In this document: in pieces, positions 57,639 through 64,000 of the stretch
Position numbering within the stretch: position 1 is the stretch's first letter
How the letters are laid out: each line of letters opens with the position of its first letter
NCBI GenBank assembly: GCA_001599595.1
Contig: BCHH01000005.1
Location: 848,671-912,670 of the forward strand
DNA length: 64,000 nucleotides
From: Beverwykella pulmonaria
Lineage: Eukaryota > Ascomycota > Dothideomycetes > Pleosporales > Melanommataceae
Reading direction: 5' to 3'
The notes under the pieces: generated by a model
What the model saw: only the letters and a program-made list of their open reading frames with translations
Database searches by the model: none
What the model was told of the DNA's origin: nothing
Program-made: the position numbers and the translations under genes

Positions 57639-58265
57639 ATGTCGACTCGCGCACGCGAAGACCGCCGCGATCGAGGCAGAGATCGACCAGGGCGAGATTC
57701 TGGTCGCGATACCCCAAGCGAGCGCGGAGGCAGAAGCAACCGCTCACGAAGCCCTCGACGCGACCGCGGCGGTAGACGACCCGAAAACCGCTCCAACTAT
57801 CGCTCACGCTCACCCATCGGACGCAACGATCGAGACAGAGGCAGGGATGGCGGGCGCGGCGGCAGGGGAGACCGAACCGGGCGCGAGGACAGGAGTCGCA
57901 GCGATTTCCGGGGTCGTGAGCCGCCGACGGGACCGCGAGATGGAGGCGGCCGTAGCGCTGACTATCGTCCAGGTGGACCAGTCAAGGCGCCATTACCACC
58001 GAAGGAGGAAGTGAAGGCGGAGGACGAAGAGGTCAAGGATGTCAAGATGGAGGATCAGTCGGGTCGACCGGAGGATATGGACGATGAGTCTTGGGAGCTG
58101 TATAAAATCATGGGCTTCGCGGGGTTTAAGTCGACAAAGGAGACCAAGGTGCCGGGCAACGATAAGAATCATGGGATTAGGAAGGAGAAGGAACTGAAGG
58201 CGAGGCAGTACATGAATCGCCAAGGCGGATTCAACAGGCCGCTTTCGCCTTCACGAGATTCGTGA
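57639..58265 (+). CDS. SNRNP27-type U4/U6.U5 tri-snRNP protein (27K, RS-rich)
   Basis: A 208-residue intronless protein. The first 110 residues are almost wholly Arg, Asp, Ser and Gly in RD/RS and RGG-like patterns (RDRGRDRPGRDSGRDTPSER), as in spliceosomal proteins. An acidic linker leads to the conserved C-terminal domain: DDESWELYKIMGFAGFKSTK, KVPGNDKNHGIRKEKELKAR, QYMNRQGGFNRPLSPSRDS. QYMNRxGGFNRPL is the signature of the SNRNP27 family, which stabilises the U6/5' splice-site choice during spliceosome assembly. The ATG at 57639 is preceded by a CA-rich leader; a longer upstream in-frame extension is not supported. The long +1 frame inside is a by-product of the RS coding bias. Confidence 0.9.
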   Translation: MSTRAREDRRDRGRDRPGRDSGRDTPSERGGRSNRSRSPRRDRGGRRPENRSNYRSRSPIGRNDRDRGRDGGRGGRGDRTGREDRSRSDFRGREPPTGPRDGGGRSADYRPGGPVKAPLPPKEEVKAEDEEVKDVKMEDQSGRPEDMDDESWELYKIMGFAGFKSTKETKVPGNDKNHGIRKEKELKARQYMNRQGGFNRPLSPSRDS

Positions 58266-58912
58266 GAGAGAGAGGCGAGATGGTTTTACACTTCTACTGC
58301 ACGATACCCACCCTTTGGGCGCCACTAGTCAGGCTGGCCGAGCCGCGGTAGGACACCCTTCGATTACAACATTACCTTCATCCCATTACTTCCATACGGT
58401 TTCTTCACTTCAATTTCATACGGCTAATCTCATCGTCTGTATGACAGGTGTCTCTATGCAACCTATGCCATAGAGCGAGGAATAGGGACGTCAGCGATGT
58501 AGGTCCGTCCAAAACGACGCCTTCATGGAAGCTCGTATATCCTTTTCGGGTGACTCAGCATTGGCCATAGCAGGTCCTATGCAAAATGGAATACTTCAAA
58601 ACAACCATGAGATGTCGATGTGCCATTTGCTGCAGTGATTGTGATCTTAACTAAATCCAATATTTTTCCAACTAACCAGCAATTCTTCCTTTTTTTTTGT
58701 CTATCTCCTGGGACGTAGTCATCCCAAGACGTTGAACGATATGACCCGAATCGAGCTGCGCACCGCCACAGTTTTCGGGAGTGCCACAGCTACCCGAAAT
58801 CTGTCCCCAACCCCAAACCGTGACGCGCAACCTCACGGAACAGACGACCAACCTGCAGCTCCAGGAGCTGCAAATATCATAGTCTTCTCCCCCATCCCTC
58901 CCAATTGACATC
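58266..58912. other. Intergenic, glucosidase I leader
   Basis: About 650 bp. Nothing recognised besides the promoter and leader of the downstream gene. A T10 run lies at 58690-58699. Confidence 0.5.
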
Positions 58913-61441
58913 ATGTCGTGGACCTTGCGGCATCTAAGCTTGATCTTAAGCGTCTTTGGCATACTTTTCGCGTTTGTGGGCGCGCAGGTCGCAGAAATCG
59001 AAAAGGCGAGCAACGCCAGCTTGCTATGGGGTCCGTACAGACCGAACCTGTACTTTGGCGTCCGGCCGAGAATACCTAATAGTTTTATGGGCGGGTTGAT
59101 GTGGACGAGGGTTGAGGACTATGCGAGCGTGCAGAATAGTGAGACCGCTCTATTGCATGCGCTGGCGCAGGTAGTTGCTGACAGCATTAGACTTCAGACA
59201 TACGTGCGAACAGCACGAGCTTGACGGATACGGCTGGGATGAATACGATGTGCGCAGCGGAGGCCGCCAGACGATCCATGATCCTGCGAACCGCATCGAT
59301 ATTACCACCGAGTTCGTAAAGTTTCCTGGAGGCCAGCATGGTGGAAGCTGGGGCGCCAGGATCAAGGGTACGCCGCGGGAAGACGCTTCACCCGATCTCA
59401 AAACCACTGTTGTTTGGTACAATACATTGCAAGGGCTGGGAGTCTTGGAAGTCGTTGGAGAAGAAGATGAAGCTCCGGGTGCTGAAGGCGATGTGCTGTT
59501 CAAGGGACAAACCGTGGAGCTGGGCGACTTCGAAGTGAGGATCACGGAGGGGAAAGGCGACCACCCGAAGACGGGACATCCGAGTTACGACGAGAAACCG
59601 CTGGATCGAACACTGGTGCAAAGTCTACAGTTGCAAGATGACGCACTGTGGCAGGTCAAAGCGGTGCTCTTCTCCCACCTGAAGAGCCAGATCGATGAGC
59701 TGATACCCAAATACCCGGAAGACAACCCTCCGCCGCCCGCTCAGGTGTATACGATCCAGCATAAGCCTGACCGAGGAAATTTACATCTAGTCCAGAAGAT
59801 CTTTGAGGGCGCTTTCGAATTCGATATCCTCTTCTCCTCTGCGTCGGCTCCTAAGCCAGTCACGTCCGAGGATCTAACGCAGCAGATCAAGTCAGTCACT
59901 TCTGGATTCGCAAGCCGATTTACTGAAATCTTCAAGCCTCAACCACCCTTCCTGAAGGAGAGGTACGAAGAGTTCTCAAAGTCCCTGTTTTCCAACCTCA
60001 TTGGTGGCATTGGCTACTTCTATGGCGACTCGCGCGTTGACCGCTCCTACGATCCCGCCTACGAAGAGGACAATGAGGGCTTCTGGGAGGATGCAGCTGA
60101 AGCCCGAGCTAAGAACGTGGCAGAATTTGAAGGCCCGTCTGAGCTCTTCACCAGCATCCCTTCTCGGCCATTCTTCCCCAGAGGTTTTTTGTGGGATGAA
60201 GGGTTCCACCTGCTCCCCGTGATTGACTGGGACGTTGATCTCACGCTCGATATTATCAAAAGCTGGTTCAAGCTCATGGATGAGGATGGCTGGATCGGAC
60301 GCGAGCAGATTCTAGGTGCTGAAGCTCGGAGTAAAGTGCCTGCTGAGTTTCAGGTTCAGTATCCGCATTACGCCAACCCGCCCACGCTCTTCATGGTCAT
60401 TACGTCCTTCCTCGACAAGTTGGATGCTCAGAAGTCGGATTCAAGTAATCAACAAGTCCTCACCGACAAATCGTACTCTATGCAGCTGTCCAGCCGGAAA
60501 GCCGCATTAGAGTATCTTCGCACGCTATATCCCCTTCTAAAGCGTCACTATTTCTGGTTCCGCAAAACACAAGCTGGCGACATCAAATCCTACGACCGCG
60601 AAGCCTTCTCCTCGAAAGAAGGATATCGTTGGCGGGGCCGAACTCCCCAGCACATTCTCACGTCAGGTCTAGATGACTATCCACGAGCACAGCCACCGCA
60701 TCCCGGAGAGCTGCACCTCGATCTGATCAGCTGGATGGGTCTAATGACGCGCTCTATCAAGCGAATCGCTATCTATCTCGACGAAGAGGACGATGCAGCC
60801 GAGTTCGCAAAGTACGAAGAGGCCATCATCCGCAATATGGACGATTTGCATTGGAGCGAGAAGGAGAAGATGTACTGCGACGCAACTATCGATGACTACG
60901 AAGAGAATAAGCTTGTCTGTCACAAGGGGTATATTACACTGTTCCCGTTCCTTGTCGGGCTTATACCTGCGGATAGCCCGCATCTTGGCGCGATCCTGCA
61001 TACCCTCAGCGATCCCGACGAATTGTGGAGTGACCACGGATTGAGAAGTCTGAGTAAGAGTGACGAGTTTTACCACACGGCAGAAGACTACTGGCGCGGT
61101 CCTATCTGGGTGAACATGAATTACCTTGCCGTTTCCCAACTATTGGTACGCTTCTCTATCTTTCCCGGAAGTAATACACAGGCTAACCTTTTGTACAGAA
61201 TCTGGCGCAGCAAAAGGGCCCACATCAAGCGCGGGCGAAGCAACTGTACATTGACCTAAGAAAGAATCTCGTCGGGACGGTGTATGAGAGTTGGAAAGAG
61301 ACTGGCTTTGCGTGGGAGCAGTACAACCCCGAGACTGGGAAGGGCCAGCGCACGCAGCATTTTACCGGTTGGACGAGCTTGGTGGTCAAGATTATGAGTA
61401 TGCCGGATCTAAGCGGCCCGAAAGAAAAGGACGAGTTGTAG
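58913..61441 (+). CDS. Mannosyl-oligosaccharide glucosidase (processing alpha-glucosidase I, GH63)
   Basis: An 807-residue ER enzyme that removes the outer alpha-1,2-glucose from the N-glycan precursor. Exons are 58913-59138, 59191-61145 and 61199-61441; both introns are GT-AG and the frame closes. A signal-anchor (ILSVFGILFAFVGAQVAEIE) opens the protein. The GH63 N-domain has LLWGPYRPNLYFGVRPRIPN and NFRHTCEQHELDGYGWDEYD. The catalytic (alpha/alpha)6 domain follows, with IGGIGYFYGDSRVD, FPRGFLWDEGFHLLPVIDWD (general acid Asp region) and GREQILGAEARSKVPAEF. The C-terminus has ETGFAWEQYNPETGKGQ, GQRTQHFTGWTSLVVKIM. No HDEL signal; yeast Cwh41 is likewise held by its anchor. Length is normal for the family. 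Confidence 0.94.
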
Positions 61442-62429
61442 ATATTGTGACCGAGCAGAGATCGAAGCGACGAGACGGTGTACGATATGCAAACCTTCTA
61501 CAAAGGGGAAGGGAAACGGAGACGTGATTCAGGTCAAGAAACGGAGTGTTCAAATCGCGCGGAGCTGCATGTAAGAATTTGAATGCTAAGTTGAGGAAGT
61601 TAACGTGTCGATCATCAGAACAAGCAATATAAAGTGCCATATAAGCATTTGACAGGAACGGCATTGTTGACACGGTACGCCTTCAAACTACATGCAGTGA
61701 GACTCTCTTGTACCACCGGTCACGTCTTGGCTTATGTCCGTATGTGTGTTTCGTTTCAGGCCAACCACAGCTGGCGGTCTTGGAACAAAGCTTAGCTGAG
61801 CTTGGCTACGCGATCCTCCCGACCGATCCTAAATGTCCGTCGCTATTACTGAGATAGTAACCCAGGCGTCCCTTTTCTCTGGTTCCGGTATGGCATCGAG
61901 AGCATTATAGAGTGCCAACCGTATGAGCTACGCCTGCGTCATAACGACGACACAATACTTGCTCGCCAATGGTACGCTCCGCTTTGCTTCAACAACCACG
62001 CCTCGCACGATGGCGGCCGAATCCTAGCGGGCAGTGCTCTCCGTTAGGCGCGCTCTTCAAATATCCGTGGGGGTACATGTCCGATGAATGGATTTCAAAG
62101 GCAAAAGGTAGGAGTGGAGACTTGCAGACACAGACGGTCGCAATTGCGTGCGGGGATGAGATGTCCATATATCCAAGCATTGCTCTTAGCCCTCTTTTGA
62201 TTTTCCATTCTGTCTTTAGCGCTTTTTTTCGATTCTTCAGTCATTCTTTTCTTGTTACTCGTTTTAGATGTCGGTGTTGATGTTGATCTTGTTTTCTTTT
62301 GCTTCTTTTCTTTCTCTCGTTTGAGTTTTGATAACCTGGGATCATCACACTCGTTCATTTCTTTTATAGAACCTGCGCTGTGCGCAATTTTTTCGTCTTC
62401 TCTTCTTTCTGCATGCGTTACCGCGCACC
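61442..62429. other. Intergenic, no gene seen
   Basis: About 990 bp. It is pyrimidine-rich before the right LtrA-like gene (62290-62410). Minus-strand frames here (up to 161 codons) are charged low-complexity sequence without motif. Confidence 0.5.
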
Positions 62430-64000
62430 ATGGGTCACGAAACACACCACTCCGAAGCCCAGCCGCTGCACTGGTTCGCCTCACCCTTACTCGAGCCGGC
62501 CTCCTCCCCCTCTTCCTCCACAACTTCCTCGCGCCACACCAGTATCTACAAAAAACACTACTCCCTGACCGTCTCATCAACCCACGACAGTGATCTCCTC
62601 GAATACAACAAGCCGCAAAATGACAAAGTGGAGATACTACGCTCTCTCACGTCGTCCAGTTCTCGAGATATGCCGGCTTTCAAGCGTCATGCGGAGGCGA
62701 CGACTGCGGAGCTGTTCTATGATTTGTTTTTTGTGGCCAATTTGACGACTTTTACGAGTATGCTCGAGATTAATGATGGGGATAGCTTGAGGGCGTATGT
62801 GGGTTTTTTTTCGTTATTGTGGTTAACGTGGTATGTATAGTTGACGCGAGTTCATTGTCTCGCCGCGACCTCGGAGCCGTACTGAACCTCTATCATAAAA
62901 CCGTTCTAACAACTTACGCGAAATCAGGTATCAAGTAACATTATACGACGTTCGTTTCGCAGCCGACTGCGTATTTGAGCGCATCGCCAAAGCCTCTCAT
63001 TTCGGCGTCATGGTCGGCTTCGCTGTCCTCGGCCCCGCATGGAAACCTAGCGACGCTATCGAAAACTTCAAATTCTACAAAACCTTCGGGATCATGCTTT
63101 TAGTCTCTCGCCTTACCCTCTTCTTCCAGTACGGCTCGACGCTCTACTTCTGCCACAAGGCTGGATATAAGAAGACAGTCCTCCCGCTCCTTACGGTCAT
63201 GGTGTCTACCATTCTCGCAGCGATCTTCTACAGCGCGACAACGCGCGCGTTCCCAGATATGAAGACAAAAATGGTAGATGGGGAGAGGGAGGTTGTCAAG
63301 CAGACGTCCCATGTGTACATTCTGTGGTATGTTATCATGCTGCTGGAAACGCTGCTTACGGTGGGCGTGTCGATGGTATGGCGCGTTATTAGCTTCAAGG
63401 GCACGCATATGGTGCAGCGGATGTCGCTTCTCACGCTTATTATTCTGGGAGAGGGGATTATCGTTATTTGTAAGGCTATAAGCAAAATTGTGAAGAACGA
63501 GGCCGAGTGGACGGGGAGTATTGTTGCGCAGATCATTGCTGCCATACTGATCATTTACTGGTATGTAGCTTTATCCCTTGCAACTCCCACCTTCTCCTAT
63601 GAAAAAAGTTTCTTACTGACTCTTCTTCAGTAAGCGACCCCTCTCAACTTTTGCATTTTGTCAGCCAAAACACCAGCTATGATATCTCCTATTATTTACA
63701 ACAACGGCCCAACCCCACATACCTATCACTCCGCTAACCCTTTCCTTTCCTCAGTCCTCTACATGTCCTACTTCGACCGCCTCCACGAAGAGCACTTCGG
63801 CAGCATCAAGCAACAACTCTGGTCTATCCTCCACTTCCCGCTGCACATCGTCCTCGTTCTCGTCCTCCAAGGAATATCTATCCTGGTCATCTACCGGCAA
63901 GCCATCGAAACACTCAACGCGCTCAACAACTCCATTACCTTTGTCCAATCCCATGAGGCCAACTACTCTTCACCTCTTGCCTACGGCGCAGCCCTAAACA
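62430..64000 (+). CDS. LtrA-like membrane protein, right paralogue, partial
   Basis: Paralogue of the gene at the left edge. Exon 1 is 62430-62830 and exon 2 begins at 62928 (GTATGT..CAG intron). It starts MGHETHHSEAQPLHWFASPL, then RHAEATTAELFYDLFFVANL, LTWYQVTLYDVRFAADCVFE, ISFKGTHMVQRMSLLTLIIL and further helices. After exon 2 ends (TG|GTATGT at 63560) the next membrane-like coding (LYMSYFDRLHEEHFGSIKQQ) resumes at about 63757 but in a frame that does not fit a single normal GT-AG join. Either a 29-nt micro-exon, a non-standard donor, or a frameshift is involved. The gene runs off the window. Function of the family is unknown. Confidence 0.82.

Noticed and set aside
57559..58014. 151-codon second frame inside SNRNP27
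   Set aside because: Produced by the repetitive Arg/Asp/Ser codons of the real frame; Ala/Glu-rich with no conserved motif.
62095..62580. 161-codon charged minus-strand frame before the right LtrA-like gene
   Set aside because: Lys/Glu/Arg low-complexity antisense of a pyrimidine-rich leader and overlaps the LtrA-like start.

Overview
The window is nuclear DNA from a filamentous ascomycete (Pezizomycotina). The genes are mostly split by 46-150 nt GT-AG introns with CTAAC-type branch sites. Gene content is typical of such fungi: Elongator Elp5, glucosidase I, Pet100, HEATR5/Laa1, HET-type proteins, CE15 and GH3 enzymes. I cannot place it to genus. I built exon models by hand by requiring the reading frame to stay open across each intron; most close exactly.

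Layout. 1-956 (minus, off the left edge) and 62430-64000 (plus, off the right edge) are two LtrA-like membrane protein paralogues facing outward. About 1-7.8 kb is gene-poor with decayed fragments. 7.9-15.5 kb holds a secreted plant-cell-wall set: GH3 beta-xylosidase, a secreted beta-lactamase-like serine hydrolase and a CE15 glucuronoyl esterase. 17.1-20.6 kb is a large multi-exon HET-like membrane protein with a Gln-Pro tract, and 22.5-24.1 kb is a CorA-like protein.

24.8-29.2 kb is a run of four organelle genes: an MCUR1/FMP32-like protein, an enoyl-CoA hydratase/isomerase with a peroxisomal-type tail, Pet100 and YebC/TACO1. 29.4-35.9 kb is one 2039-residue HEAT-repeat protein (HEATR5/Laa1). 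Two neighbours here, Pet100 and HEATR5, each need a GC-AG intron. 37.1-38.1 kb is an Ayr1-like reductase.

38.4-47.4 kb looks like a ruined secondary-metabolite locus. A bZIP/DUF3425 regulator, a 14-TM MFS exporter and a SAM methyltransferase are intact. Between them lie a polyketide synthase ketosynthase fragment (minus strand) and a frameshifted terminal reductase-domain fragment (plus strand), with a carboxypeptidase fragment beyond.

48-61.5 kb returns to mostly conserved genes: Sld7-like replication protein, a cysteine-rich secreted protein, a DUF4267 membrane protein, an SDR lacking normal catalytic residues, Elp5, SNRNP27 and glucosidase I. An F-box-like relic lies at 50 kb.
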